From Polaribacter vadi (GTDB lineage Bacteria; Bacteroidota; Bacteroidia; Flavobacteriales; Flavobacteriaceae), in the NCBI RefSeq assembly GCF_018861005.1, contig NZ_JAHKQL010000015.1, positions 286,114-350,113 on the forward strand: a DNA stretch of 64,000 nt, written 5' to 3'. Below, one piece after another: positions 9,857 through 18,944 of the stretch. How positions within the stretch are numbered: position 1 is the first letter of the stretch; each line of letters starts with the position of its first letter. The position numbers and the translations under genes were made by a program. Under the pieces are notes generated by a model. The model did not search any database. It was not told where the DNA came from and saw nothing but the letters and a program-made list of their open reading frames with translations.

Positions 9857-11026
9857 TTATTTCCAAGATATTTTTGCTTCTCTACTTTCTGTATTTACCC
9901 AAACACTGGCGTGTTCAAATTCACGAGTAAATTCCCAACCATTTGGTGTTATTCTCTTGTAAGCCTCTTTAGGAGCACCAAGAGGTTTTTGTAGTTCAGG
10001 ATAATTTACCAAAGGTCCTGTTCTTAATTTCCATCCCCAACTGTACATAAAGTAGGAGTAGGGTTGAGCTCCTATTAAATAACAAGCAAGAGAAAACTCC
10101 AATTTTTCTTTAGATAATTCTGGCATATTAGGCTGAATATTTCCTCTTCCAAACCCATCAACTCCAAGTCGAAAAACGGATATTTTTCCTTCTTTGGCAT
10201 TTTTTAGCATATCTCCCCATTCACTTAGTAAACTTTCTTTTTTAAATCTAGCTTTTGAATAGTTTTCGAACATTACTGCATCACAAACAGGATATACATC
10301 ACTTGCATCTTTATTATTGGCATTGTTACCTAACAATATTTTATCAGGCCCCAACTTCTTTTTTAGTGCAGCCATCATTTCTCCCATTGCTTTTTGAAGC
10401 TCAGGTTTCTCTTCCTTACGAAATCTACTGTTTCCGTGCATTTGATCGATAAAAACACCATCACAATTAGATTCTCTAACTCCTTTTGCTACAGTTTCTA
10501 CCCACCATTCACGGAATTCAGGATTTAATAAATCATAACAATATGCCCCAAAATGTTCTGCTAGCTCTCCCGTTTTTGGATTATTAATTAAAAACTCTTT
10601 TAATTTTGGATTTTTCTTGACACCTTTCTTGGTAAAATCTTTGGTATAAGAAGTATAAGTCCAAGCATAGGCAGAATTAAAATAAAACAACACTTTGATG
10701 TTAGGGTTTACTTTTCTAAATGCTTTTGCTTCTTTTTTAGCTCCAAGCTCAGCAGATCCTAATTGTTTTTTTCCGTGCGATTTTTCAATGCAAATAAAAT
10801 CTGTACGCGCTGCTATAAATTTCACTTCCTCAGAAGTTAATAAGCGGTTCTTATCTTGAAACATAAAATACTGAGGAGTAGTTTCCCAACTAAATTTTGG
10901 ATAAAAACCTTTGGGTACAAATGTACTTCCATCGCTATTTATATATGTTTTTTTTTGTGCACTTAATTCAAAACCAGTGGCAACTACATAGGTTAATAGT
11001 AGTACTAAAATTTTTGCTTTTATCAT
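9857..11026 (-). CDS. Putative (beta/alpha)8 glycoside hydrolase, unassigned family
   Basis: 389 aa, signal peptide ending near LSAQ (24). I do not recognise a defined CAZy family. The sequence looks like one of the hypothetical glycosyl-hydrolase TIM barrels: NPNIKVLFYFNSAYAWT, FREWWVETVAKGV, NCDGVFIDQMHGN and DKILLGNNAN read as successive beta-strand ends with acidic residues. The Asp in GVFIDQM and the Glu in VMFENYS are candidate catalytic residues. The protein ends with KISWK after a short C-terminal strand set. It sits between GH95 and a GH29-like protein inside the fucoidan locus, so action on this substrate is inferred only from context. Confidence 0.65.
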   Translation of the reverse strand: MIKAKILVLLLTYVVATGFELSAQKKTYINSDGSTFVPKGFYPKFSWETTPQYFMFQDKNRLLTSEEVKFIAARTDFICIEKSHGKKQLGSAELGAKKEAKAFRKVNPNIKVLFYFNSAYAWTYTSYTKDFTKKGVKKNPKLKEFLINNPKTGELAEHFGAYCYDLLNPEFREWWVETVAKGVRESNCDGVFIDQMHGNSRFRKEEKPELQKAMGEMMAALKKKLGPDKILLGNNANNKDASDVYPVCDAVMFENYSKARFKKESLLSEWGDMLKNAKEGKISVFRLGVDGFGRGNIQPNMPELSKEKLEFSLACYLIGAQPYSYFMYSWGWKLRTGPLVNYPELQKPLGAPKEAYKRITPNGWEFTREFEHASVWVNTESREAKISWK

Positions 11027-11058
11027 TTTTGATTCCTTTTAATGATGTTTTTTATTGA

Positions 11059-12621
11059 TTAATATCCTTTTACTGCTTTACGTACCTTTTTCATAATTTC
11101 AATACTTTCTGGATTAAAAATAGGGTGATCTTTTGTTACATCTGGTGTCATTGCCAAATTGATTGTAATCGGCATATTTGCCTGATCTGCTTTTTTAAAA
11201 ATCTCAATATATTTTTCTGCTGAAAATTTAGGTTTTTGCGTAAACTTTCCGTTTTTTACTCTGCTTGACCAACCATCCATATAAAACCAACTAGCCGGAT
11301 ATTGACCTTCTAACTGCCCACCTTCTTTGAACAAGAAATCTGATTGAATTTCTGGTACTCTACCTGATCCATCAGAAACTACTAGATCACTAAAAGGAGT
11401 TAAATTTGCAAACAGATTTTGGCTAAATCCTACAGGAGCATTTGGGTTTCCTGCTTTAATTGCTTTCGCAAATTTTTCCCAAGGTGGATCTAGTTGATAT
11501 ACTTTCCAACCTCCATCATCAATATAACCTCCTGTGGTTGCTAAATCTTCACCATATCGTAAGCTTACTTCACGAAAATGGTTTTCTAAGAATTGAAAAT
11601 ATCCTGATGAATCTGGAGTTTTACCATTTCCATAGGTATTACCATACAAATCTTCCATTCCACTATTAGGGTTGTAGTACAACATTAAACGAATATTGTG
11701 TTTTCCTAATCCATCAATCAATTCTCTGATTAAATCTCTTTCACAAGTAAAACCTGATTTTATGCTATCTATAGTTTTACTAGGTCCTGGCCAATGTTGA
11801 GTTCCGTGAGCACAGGTAAACGTAACCCAAGAAGCACCTATTTCTACTACTTTTTCTACAAAAGCATCCACATCAAATTCATTTACCAATTTTTGATACT
11901 GTTCGCCTAATTTTGGACCTCCATTATATGGTCTTGATCCTGATGAAAAATGTACAAACAATCCATATTTTCCATCTACCATCCATTGTACATCTGCTTT
12001 CATTGCCTTTGCTCTGGCTTTAATTGCTGTAAGTGCTTTTGGACGCACCAATTCTATAGACCAAAAAGCAAAAGGATTTGGTTTTTTGTTTGTATTGGCT
12101 TTTATTTCTTTATTTACTTCCACTTCAATTTCTTTGCCAAAAGTCACTAAACGAAAACTGATTTTATTGATTCCTTTTTTGAGTTTTAAATTTTGTTTTA
12201 AATAATGTCTTTGTACAATAGGCCTTGTTTCCCAATTTTTGATATTAGCTTTTTCAATAATTGTTGTATTTCTTGAAGTAACTTCAAATGTTGATTTTGA
12301 AAGAATATTATTACTACCCGTATACAAAAGCGCAATGCTATATTCAGCTTCATAAGGTGCTTCTACTTCCCAAGTCATTACATCATCTTTAGTAAAAAAA
12401 CCTCGGATAAAAGCATTGTTCACAACTTCTGGTGTTGGTCTTTCTAGGTGATTCAAATTCCCAGTCAATTGAGCTCTAAAACCCATAATTGTAGTGATAT
12501 CATCTGCTCTGAGCTGCCAGGTTTTTGGTGCCCAATATGGATGTGTAAGGTTTTTCTGAGAAAAACTTACGACTGAAATAAAAGATAAAACAATCGCTAA
12601 TAGAATGTTTTTATTTTTCAT
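11059..12621 (-). CDS. Divergent GH29-like (alpha-L-fucosidase-related) hydrolase
   Basis: I place the start at 12621 (MKNKNILLAIVLSF, clear signal peptide ending VSFSQ), giving 520 aa. A longer frame to 12678 adds 19 unlikely residues and overlaps the upstream gene. Residues 25-185 are a beta-rich region. The rest is a barrel resembling GH29: KYGLFVHFSSGSRPYNGG, WVTFTCAHGTQHW in place of the usual KHHDGF, LMLYYNPNSGMED in place of YYSH, and TGGYIDDGGW where GH29 has IWFD. Fold similarity to GH29 is plausible, but the substrate site is remodelled, and the linkage or even the sugar may differ. It overlaps no other gene with this start. Confidence 0.68.
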   Translation of the reverse strand: MKNKNILLAIVLSFISVVSFSQKNLTHPYWAPKTWQLRADDITTIMGFRAQLTGNLNHLERPTPEVVNNAFIRGFFTKDDVMTWEVEAPYEAEYSIALLYTGSNNILSKSTFEVTSRNTTIIEKANIKNWETRPIVQRHYLKQNLKLKKGINKISFRLVTFGKEIEVEVNKEIKANTNKKPNPFAFWSIELVRPKALTAIKARAKAMKADVQWMVDGKYGLFVHFSSGSRPYNGGPKLGEQYQKLVNEFDVDAFVEKVVEIGASWVTFTCAHGTQHWPGPSKTIDSIKSGFTCERDLIRELIDGLGKHNIRLMLYYNPNSGMEDLYGNTYGNGKTPDSSGYFQFLENHFREVSLRYGEDLATTGGYIDDGGWKVYQLDPPWEKFAKAIKAGNPNAPVGFSQNLFANLTPFSDLVVSDGSGRVPEIQSDFLFKEGGQLEGQYPASWFYMDGWSSRVKNGKFTQKPKFSAEKYIEIFKKADQANMPITINLAMTPDVTKDHPIFNPESIEIMKKVRKAVKGY

Positions 12622-12661
12622 TTTGATATACATTTTAAAGTTGTCCTTATTAATTAACTTT

Positions 12662-13714
12662 TTATTTCCAATTTTCAATTTTTAAGAAATATCCTGCTGT
12701 TGGATCTTCATCGTGACAAGCCAAAAACAAATAGGCTGGTTTGCCATTTTCCCATAAAATGTTAGGCCTTTCGCTTCTTGCCAATTCGTGATTGAAATAA
12801 TGACTGTTTGTATTGTATCCTATTTCTGGTCTATCCCAATGTATTCCATCTTTAGATTGATATATTAAACCTGGTCGTTTTCCTCCTAATTGTTTTTTAC
12901 CCAAGATTTTTGGATTTCCTTCCAACGCACTTTTTACATCCATACGATCTTCAACAATTAGATAATACCTCCCTTTGTAATAAAAAGCATAAGGATCTTC
13001 TATATCTAAGCCCATATCTGCATAAGAAATTAATGGATTTTCTTTATAATTTTCATAAGGCCCTTCTAAATTATCACCAATCGCTAAAGAAATTTCTCTA
13101 AAATCTTTGTGATTATCTGTAATTGACTTGTAATAAATTCGATATTTACCATTTTCATCCACCAAAAAAGTAGGGTTGGAAGCGTGAATAATATTTGCTC
13201 CATCCATTTTTCCTGATGCTTTTATAATTGGATTGTGTGGACTTTCTACCCAAGGTTCATCCAAAGATTTTGTAGTTGCAATACCTATTTGTTGTGCCAA
13301 TCTTGGCGTTGTTCTTTCTTTTACCAAATACACCATAACATAAGTATCACCAACTTTAGATACTTGTGGATTGTGATAAGTTGCTGATTTACTCGAAAAT
13401 GTGGTGTCAATAAATTGATAAGGCCCTTCTGGTGTATCTGCTGTAAAATGAACAATTTTACTGTCTTTTATCCAACGTCCTTTATTTGGAATTGTAGACA
13501 TAAAAACGTGTAGTTTTCCTTTTTCGTCATAAATAGGAGACATTCCCCAATTCCACCAACCTTCTTCTGCTGGCAGAATAAATTTTCCAGAAACAAGTGA
13601 TTTACTAAAAGAAGATTCTTTAATAGTTAAGTTTGGTTTACACGAAAATAGAATCAGTAATGCAACTGAACAAATTAATATTTCTAAAAAAGGTCTTATT
13701 TGTTTACTATCCAT
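12662..13714 (-). CDS. Five-bladed beta-propeller glycosidase-like lipoprotein (GH43/GH117-like)
   Basis: 350 aa lipoprotein (ILFSC, Cys 25). Repeated blade patterns such as MSPIYDEKGKLHVFMS, NPQVSKVGDTYVMVYL, NPTFLVDENGKYRIYYKS, DPYAFYYKGRYYLIVED and RPNILWENGKPAYLFLA indicate a five-bladed propeller of clan GH-F type. This is known for GH43 and GH117 and somewhat similar to GH130. I cannot place it in one family: the Asp/Glu positions fit, but the family-specific surroundings are not decisive. The 130-bp gap that follows its start may hold a promoter but lacks the operator found elsewhere. Confidence 0.65.
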   Translation of the reverse strand: MDSKQIRPFLEILICSVALLILFSCKPNLTIKESSFSKSLVSGKFILPAEEGWWNWGMSPIYDEKGKLHVFMSTIPNKGRWIKDSKIVHFTADTPEGPYQFIDTTFSSKSATYHNPQVSKVGDTYVMVYLVKERTTPRLAQQIGIATTKSLDEPWVESPHNPIIKASGKMDGANIIHASNPTFLVDENGKYRIYYKSITDNHKDFREISLAIGDNLEGPYENYKENPLISYADMGLDIEDPYAFYYKGRYYLIVEDRMDVKSALEGNPKILGKKQLGGKRPGLIYQSKDGIHWDRPEIGYNTNSHYFNHELARSERPNILWENGKPAYLFLACHDEDPTAGYFLKIENWK

Positions 13715-13844
13715 ATTTATTCTAATAATTATTCATAAAATTGATTACTCTAAATCCTTTTAAAAAACCCTTCGCTTTTTTAAGGGAATAAATTTGCTTT
13801 CATTTCGGCTATTCTTTAAGAATATGTTATTAAACCTTCCTATC

Positions 13845-15629
13845 CTATAGTGCTTCTACTTCAGTAAAATAAGCTCCTCCCATTTTCCCTTCACTTGTAT
13901 AGAGATAGGTAATAAGTTCCGTTTTCCCAGCAGGGATTTCCAACTCAAAAACAACCTCTTTGCTACCTTGTTTCACTTTCATTTCCTCATCTTTTCCAGC
14001 TATCTGAATTTTAGCTCTCACAGCCTTAATTACTTTATCTGCTTCTTCAGGGAATTGACGAAGTGTAAATCGATATAAACCTGCTTTTTTAACGTTTACC
14101 ATCCAGGGTCCAGTAACTGATGGAAGTCTTTTGATTGAACCAAAATTCCAAGGAGGATTTCCACTAGGCAAGTACCAATCTTGTGAACATAAAAACGTAG
14201 GGTTTTCTTTGGTGTTACCAATATCAATAGAAACAGGAGTCATACGTGGTGAAACAGATTTCCAAAACGGTGTGTAAAGTGTTCGCAACGCTGCTACCTT
14301 TTCTGAATTGGCAGATGAAATATCTCTTTTTTGACTAGGATCATTTTGAATATCATAAAGTTCTGTTCCGTTAATTAGTCGCCAGTTATCTTTTATGACA
14401 CATGTAAATTCCCACTCTTTTGGTGAACCTTTAAAAAATGGCCCTCCCTGAAATTGTACAACAAGATGGTCTCGTTTTTTTGCATTTTTAGAATTTTCCA
14501 AGATAGGTTTAAAAGATATTCCATCAGGATTGTGGGAATCTGAGATTGGTATTCCAGATAAATCAGCTAGTGTTGGCAATACATCAATATGAGCAGTAAG
14601 TGCATCAACATCTCTTCCTCCTTGCAGACCTCCATCAGGCCAATGAATGAAAAAAGGCACGCGATGACCTCCTTCATAAATCGAAGATTTTTTTCCTCGC
14701 ATACCAGCATTATATCCCTTCAATGCTTCTGAATTCAGTCCTTTAAAACTCGCCCCTTTTGCTGTACCATTATCAGACATAAATACTAATATGGTGTTAT
14801 CAGTTATTCCTAGATCTTCAAGTTTATTTCTAAGAATCCCCAAGTTGTAGTCAAAATTGGCAATCATACCATAAAATTCAGGGCCGAATTTCCATTTAGC
14901 CTTGTCTCTGTATGGTTCGCTCCATTCTTTACCAACAATATAAGGTCCATGTGGTGCATTGGTTGCTAAATAAAGTAGAAATGGCTCTTCCTTGTTTTTC
15001 TCTATAAAGTTGATAGCCTCATTAAACCATACATCAGTGCAATAGCCTTCAAATTTTTCATTTTTACCATTTCGCTCATAAGTATCATCAAAATAGTCAT
15101 TGCCCCAGTAGTCTGATGCTTGACCAACTCCTCCAGATTTATGCCAAATTACATCTTGAAATCCTCTGTCTTGTGGTCTATGTGGGGCATTATCTCCTAG
15201 ATGCCATTTCCCAACCATTCCTGTAGTATATCCGTTTTCTGAAAACACATTAGCCATTGTTCTTTCATCTATATGAAGCAAGGTGCGCCCACTACTGGTG
15301 CGATATGCTCCAGTTCTACCTGGGTAACGTCCTGTCATAAGGGCTGCTCTTGATGGAGTGCAAAATGGACTTACATGAAAGTTGGTAAGCCTTACAGACT
15401 CGCTATGCAACTTATCTAGATTAGGCGTTTTTAAAATCGGATTTCCAAGACAAGCCAAATCTCCATAACCCTGATCATCAGTCATAATTAGAATTATATT
15501 TGGTTTTTGAGACTTTAACTCACTAACTTTCTTTTTTTCTTTTACTGAACTGCATGCTACAATAGTCATTAAAACTATGAGTCTTATATTTTTATATATC
15601 TTGAATTGATGTATTTTATTTAATATCAT
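13845..15629 (-). CDS. Sulfatase, S1 family, with C-terminal beta domain
   Basis: 594 aa lipoprotein (TIVAC, Cys 26). Sulfatase motifs: LIMTDDQGYGDLAC (47-60), SPFCTPSRAALMTGR with formylglycine Cys near 90, GKWHLGDNAPHRPQDRGF, FMSDNG and GHRVPFFIHWPDGG. After the sulfatase core, about 110 C-terminal residues (KAGLYRFTLRQFPEEADK to GAYFTEVEAL) form a beta-rich domain that recurs in the sulfatases at 18945-20732 and 47349-49157, so the three are one subgroup. Only 6 bp separate it from the GH43 gene upstream. Confidence 0.93.
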   Translation of the reverse strand: MILNKIHQFKIYKNIRLIVLMTIVACSSVKEKKKVSELKSQKPNIILIMTDDQGYGDLACLGNPILKTPNLDKLHSESVRLTNFHVSPFCTPSRAALMTGRYPGRTGAYRTSSGRTLLHIDERTMANVFSENGYTTGMVGKWHLGDNAPHRPQDRGFQDVIWHKSGGVGQASDYWGNDYFDDTYERNGKNEKFEGYCTDVWFNEAINFIEKNKEEPFLLYLATNAPHGPYIVGKEWSEPYRDKAKWKFGPEFYGMIANFDYNLGILRNKLEDLGITDNTILVFMSDNGTAKGASFKGLNSEALKGYNAGMRGKKSSIYEGGHRVPFFIHWPDGGLQGGRDVDALTAHIDVLPTLADLSGIPISDSHNPDGISFKPILENSKNAKKRDHLVVQFQGGPFFKGSPKEWEFTCVIKDNWRLINGTELYDIQNDPSQKRDISSANSEKVAALRTLYTPFWKSVSPRMTPVSIDIGNTKENPTFLCSQDWYLPSGNPPWNFGSIKRLPSVTGPWMVNVKKAGLYRFTLRQFPEEADKVIKAVRAKIQIAGKDEEMKVKQGSKEVVFELEIPAGKTELITYLYTSEGKMGGAYFTEVEAL

Positions 15630-15635
15630 GCTATA

Positions 15636-17063
15636 TTAGTGCTTCTTATTTTCTCTTTTCGATGGTGTCCATTCAAACCAATTTAGATTGAATATACCTT
15701 CATCATCACCTTCTGAACATAAGTAAATTGTTTGTGCTCCTCTAACTCTATTTAGTGTTGTTGCAATGGTTTTGTAATTGTTTATTCCTGTTGATGGTAT
15801 TGGAATGGTTTTTAAAATTGCTCCTGTAGGACTGTTAATTCGCACTACAATTTTAGCTCCTTCTTTTGGTGCAGAAACATTTACGCGAAAAGAAAATGGT
15901 GCAGCACTTTTGCCGAATTCAATTTCAGTATAACCCAACCAAGAATTCTTTGAAAGCTGAATTACGCTTTCACTATTTTTATCCGTTTTAATTTTTTCTA
16001 CTTTTAAATTACCTGACATAGAACTAAAATATTCGGCTTCATAACGAATACTTTCAGCTGCTTCAAAAACCACTTGTTTTCCTTTAGGATTGTTCTTTTT
16101 CTGTTCTCTTCTTTTTCGTTTTGCATAAACTGGTTTCGTTATTTCCACATTTTTATCCAATGTATATACAATTGGTTCTATGGTTCCGTCTTTTCGAAAT
16201 GTGATCTTATCAAAACAAACTGATCTCTTATAACGATTACCATTATTCACATCTCCTCTATGATAAAAAAGATACCATTGGTCGTTAAATTCGATTACAG
16301 AAGTATGATTTGGAGATTCAGGAGAATTGGGAGCAAGTTCTCCTTTAAATGTCGCATAGTTTTTTGGTAATGGCGAATCTGCCATCCAATATTTAGTAAT
16401 TGGCCCAACTCTGGCGCTGAAATAAAAAATTCCATTTCTTTTAAAAACGTGTACTGCTTCATTAACCGTTTCTTTTGTTAAACGAACCCAAGGTCCATCT
16501 AATTCAACCATATTATCTTTTAATTTGGCACCCATTATGTGTGAACCTTTTTCGCCAATATCCACCCAATGATCGTTACCAAAAATGTATGCTTGACCAT
16601 CATCATCAACAATAACTGTTGGATCAAAAATTGTGGTCATCTCATTGGTGACAGCAGATTGCCAAGGACCTGTTGGAGATTTGCTTTTGGCTACACCTAC
16701 GTGCGTAATATCACTTGGAAAATACCAATAATACCAACCGTTTTTATAAGCAGCATCTGGAGCATTCATATTAGATTGCGCATATTCAAAACCTTTGTCT
16801 AATTGAGGGTCTAAAGAAACTCCGTGATTAATCCAATTTTTTAAATCTGATGATTCTAAAATCACATAATCTTTCATACCCTCATAATTAATAGCATCAG
16901 GTTGATCGTGTGAACAATAGAGATACACTTTCCCGTTAAAAACCTCTGCAGCTGGATCAGCTGTGTATAAGAAATTCGGATTGCCTTCTCTAAGAATCGG
17001 GTTTTGTTGTGCAAAACTAAATTGCCCAATTACGAAAAGAAGAAATGTTATTTTTTTAATCAT
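15636..17063 (-). CDS. GH43 glycosidase with C-terminal CBM6-like domain
   Basis: 475 aa, signal peptide ending FSFAQ (19). The propeller carries the GH43 triad in order: TADPA (base Asp 36), FDPTVIVDDDGQAY (pKa-modulating Asp 148) and ETVNEAVHVFKRNG (acid Glu 202), then SPNHTSVIEFNDQWYLFYH. Residues from about 340 (IRYEAEYFSSMSG, NWFEWTP) match a CBM6-type sugar-binding module. Family activities include alpha-L-arabinofuranosidase, beta-xylosidase and beta-galactosidase. In this locus removal of xylose or galactose side residues is plausible but inferred. It lies between a GH29 and a sulfatase gene with short gaps. Confidence 0.85.
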   Translation of the reverse strand: MIKKITFLLFVIGQFSFAQQNPILREGNPNFLYTADPAAEVFNGKVYLYCSHDQPDAINYEGMKDYVILESSDLKNWINHGVSLDPQLDKGFEYAQSNMNAPDAAYKNGWYYWYFPSDITHVGVAKSKSPTGPWQSAVTNEMTTIFDPTVIVDDDGQAYIFGNDHWVDIGEKGSHIMGAKLKDNMVELDGPWVRLTKETVNEAVHVFKRNGIFYFSARVGPITKYWMADSPLPKNYATFKGELAPNSPESPNHTSVIEFNDQWYLFYHRGDVNNGNRYKRSVCFDKITFRKDGTIEPIVYTLDKNVEITKPVYAKRKRREQKKNNPKGKQVVFEAAESIRYEAEYFSSMSGNLKVEKIKTDKNSESVIQLSKNSWLGYTEIEFGKSAAPFSFRVNVSAPKEGAKIVVRINSPTGAILKTIPIPSTGINNYKTIATTLNRVRGAQTIYLCSEGDDEGIFNLNWFEWTPSKRENKKH

Positions 17064-17106
17064 TTTGATTATTAATTATTATGAAATTTAATATCTCTAA
17101 ACTATG

Positions 17107-18933
17107 TTATTCTGTTAATGGAATTAGCTCTATTCCCTTAAACTTATACCTCTGTTTTGTTTTTTTGCTGGTTTTTACCTTTGGATAAACTCTAATTTCA
17201 TGTATTCCTTTGCTTAAAGTTACACTTCCATCTTGTTCTTTTTTTGTCAAACCTCCAATGGTTCCTTTGGCATTTAGTTCAATCGTTTTTTTAGGTGTTA
17301 TTAAATTGTAGGTAAAATTATCATCACCTGTATCTTCACTTACGATTTTAAAAATTCCAGGTTGCGTTACATTAATCGTCCAAATTAAACCTTGTTTGGT
17401 ATTTTCGCCCCAGCGATGTGTTACTTTTTTATCGTAATCATAACTTATTCTTCTAATGGCAAATTCACATTTTGAAACTGGTAAATTTATGGTTCCATCA
17501 TTTTGCTGTTGAATAGTTTCGTCGATTATTTTGGCTTCTTTATCTTCTATTTCCATAACAACCACAGTTACTCTCGGTTGTTTTAAGTGATTAGGAACTG
17601 TAACACTAATTTGTTCACCTTCTTGTTTAAAAGTTAAAGATTGTTTAGCTGTATCTGCCAAAACGTATGCTTTGTTTACTTTGGATAAAATGCCAGAAAC
17701 TTCCACTTGATCTTCTTCTAAATCCTTAAAGTGTAAATACACTTTTCCAGGTTTACTAGTAATGGCATAAGGTGGGAATTTTAACGGACTTGGATCTGCT
17801 CCGTAAATTGCTTCGCCATTTATTTTTAGCCAATCTCCAATAGCATTAATGCTGTTGACTTGCGATTCTGGAATAGTTCCATCTGGTCTAGGCGCTACAT
17901 TTAAAAGATAAACACCTCCATTTCCAACAATTCTACACAAACTGTAAATGAAATCTGAATAATCTTCAGAACGATCCAATTCTGCTCCACGTGATGTATA
18001 ACCCCATCCATTTTTTGTAACAGATTCGTGTGTTTGCCATGGCACTTTTAAATCTGAAAGCCATGTTGCTTTACTTACACTTGGTGTAGTACCATTATCA
18101 ATCGAAACATCAAAATGTCCATATCCATTTCCTAGTCGTGCGTTTACTAATGCTCCTGGTTGATTTTTTTTCACAGCATCCATCATCAATTGGCTTTGTT
18201 CATCTGTAATTTGAAAAGGTGTATCAAACCAAACCATAAAAATATCGCCATAATTGGTGGTTAACTCATTTATCTGTGCAACCGCTTTTTCTCTAAAATA
18301 GGTATCAAATTCATCAGCTGGTTTTATAACACTACCAAAATCCCAATCATTACCAGCACCACCTTTTTCATGCCAATCTTGATCTTGTGAATAATAAAAG
18401 CCCAACTTCATGTCTCTTTCTTTACATTCTTCTGCCAGTTCTTTTAAAATATCACGATTAAATCCTGAAAAGTCATATAAGTTATAAGGATGTTTTGATT
18501 TATACATAGCAAAGCCATCATGATGTTTTGCAGTAAGCACGATGAATTTCATTCCTGCATTTTCGGCAATGTCTACCCATTCTTTCGCATTGAATTTTTC
18601 AGGTTTAAACTTTCCAGCAGCTTCTTTTTCATACGCTGCTACAGGTATAAAACTTCTTCTCATAATCCATTCTGCAGCACCTTCTTTACCTTGCCATTCA
18701 CCTTCAAGTTGCGCATATGGTCCGTAATGAACAAATAACCCGAATTTATCTTCATACAATTTCTTCATGTTCTCCCTAATTTCAGGAGTATAGTCAGACA
18801 TTTTTGTTTTTCCAAAATCAACATCTCCTATTGTTTCTGTAACAAAATCAATTGAAGTTATATCATCTTTTTTATTGTTTTTACAGCCCATTATAATTAG
18901 GGTTAAAAAAATAATAGCTATTAACTTTTTCAT
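17107..18933 (-). CDS. GH29 alpha-L-fucosidase with extra C-terminal domain
   Basis: 608 aa lipoprotein (IIMGC, Cys 17). Barrel motifs: KFGLFVHYGPYAQ (63-75), [11 protein letters not shown] (136-146), YYSQDQDW (180-187) and VWFDTPF with predicted nucleophile Asp 237. The beta-sandwich (about 380-465) is followed by about 130 residues (CEFAIRRISYDYDKK, PGIFKIVSED, GIHEIRVYPK) that look like a second beta-sandwich. The protein at 53914-55716 has a similar tail, so the two are architectural paralogues. The sulfatase gene lies 11 bp upstream, which fits paired desulfation and fucose release. Confidence 0.92.
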   Translation of the reverse strand: MKKLIAIIFLTLIIMGCKNNKKDDITSIDFVTETIGDVDFGKTKMSDYTPEIRENMKKLYEDKFGLFVHYGPYAQLEGEWQGKEGAAEWIMRRSFIPVAAYEKEAAGKFKPEKFNAKEWVDIAENAGMKFIVLTAKHHDGFAMYKSKHPYNLYDFSGFNRDILKELAEECKERDMKLGFYYSQDQDWHEKGGAGNDWDFGSVIKPADEFDTYFREKAVAQINELTTNYGDIFMVWFDTPFQITDEQSQLMMDAVKKNQPGALVNARLGNGYGHFDVSIDNGTTPSVSKATWLSDLKVPWQTHESVTKNGWGYTSRGAELDRSEDYSDFIYSLCRIVGNGGVYLLNVAPRPDGTIPESQVNSINAIGDWLKINGEAIYGADPSPLKFPPYAITSKPGKVYLHFKDLEEDQVEVSGILSKVNKAYVLADTAKQSLTFKQEGEQISVTVPNHLKQPRVTVVVMEIEDKEAKIIDETIQQQNDGTINLPVSKCEFAIRRISYDYDKKVTHRWGENTKQGLIWTINVTQPGIFKIVSEDTGDDNFTYNLITPKKTIELNAKGTIGGLTKKEQDGSVTLSKGIHEIRVYPKVKTSKKTKQRYKFKGIELIPLTE

Positions 18934-18944
18934 AGTTTCTTTTT

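Noticed and set aside
12622..12678. Longer N-terminus of the GH29-like protein starting at 12678
   Set aside because: It overlaps the upstream gene and puts a polar stretch before a perfect signal peptide that starts at 12621.
13760..13795. Hairpin CCCTT/AAGGG in the gap between the propeller protein and the sulfatase gene
   Set aside because: Only a 5-bp stem with a T-rich loop; too weak to call a terminator.
13794..13820. TTGCT in the gap at 13715-13844 as another operator
   Set aside because: No second TTGCT at +21, no CCAT core, no -7 box at the fixed distance.
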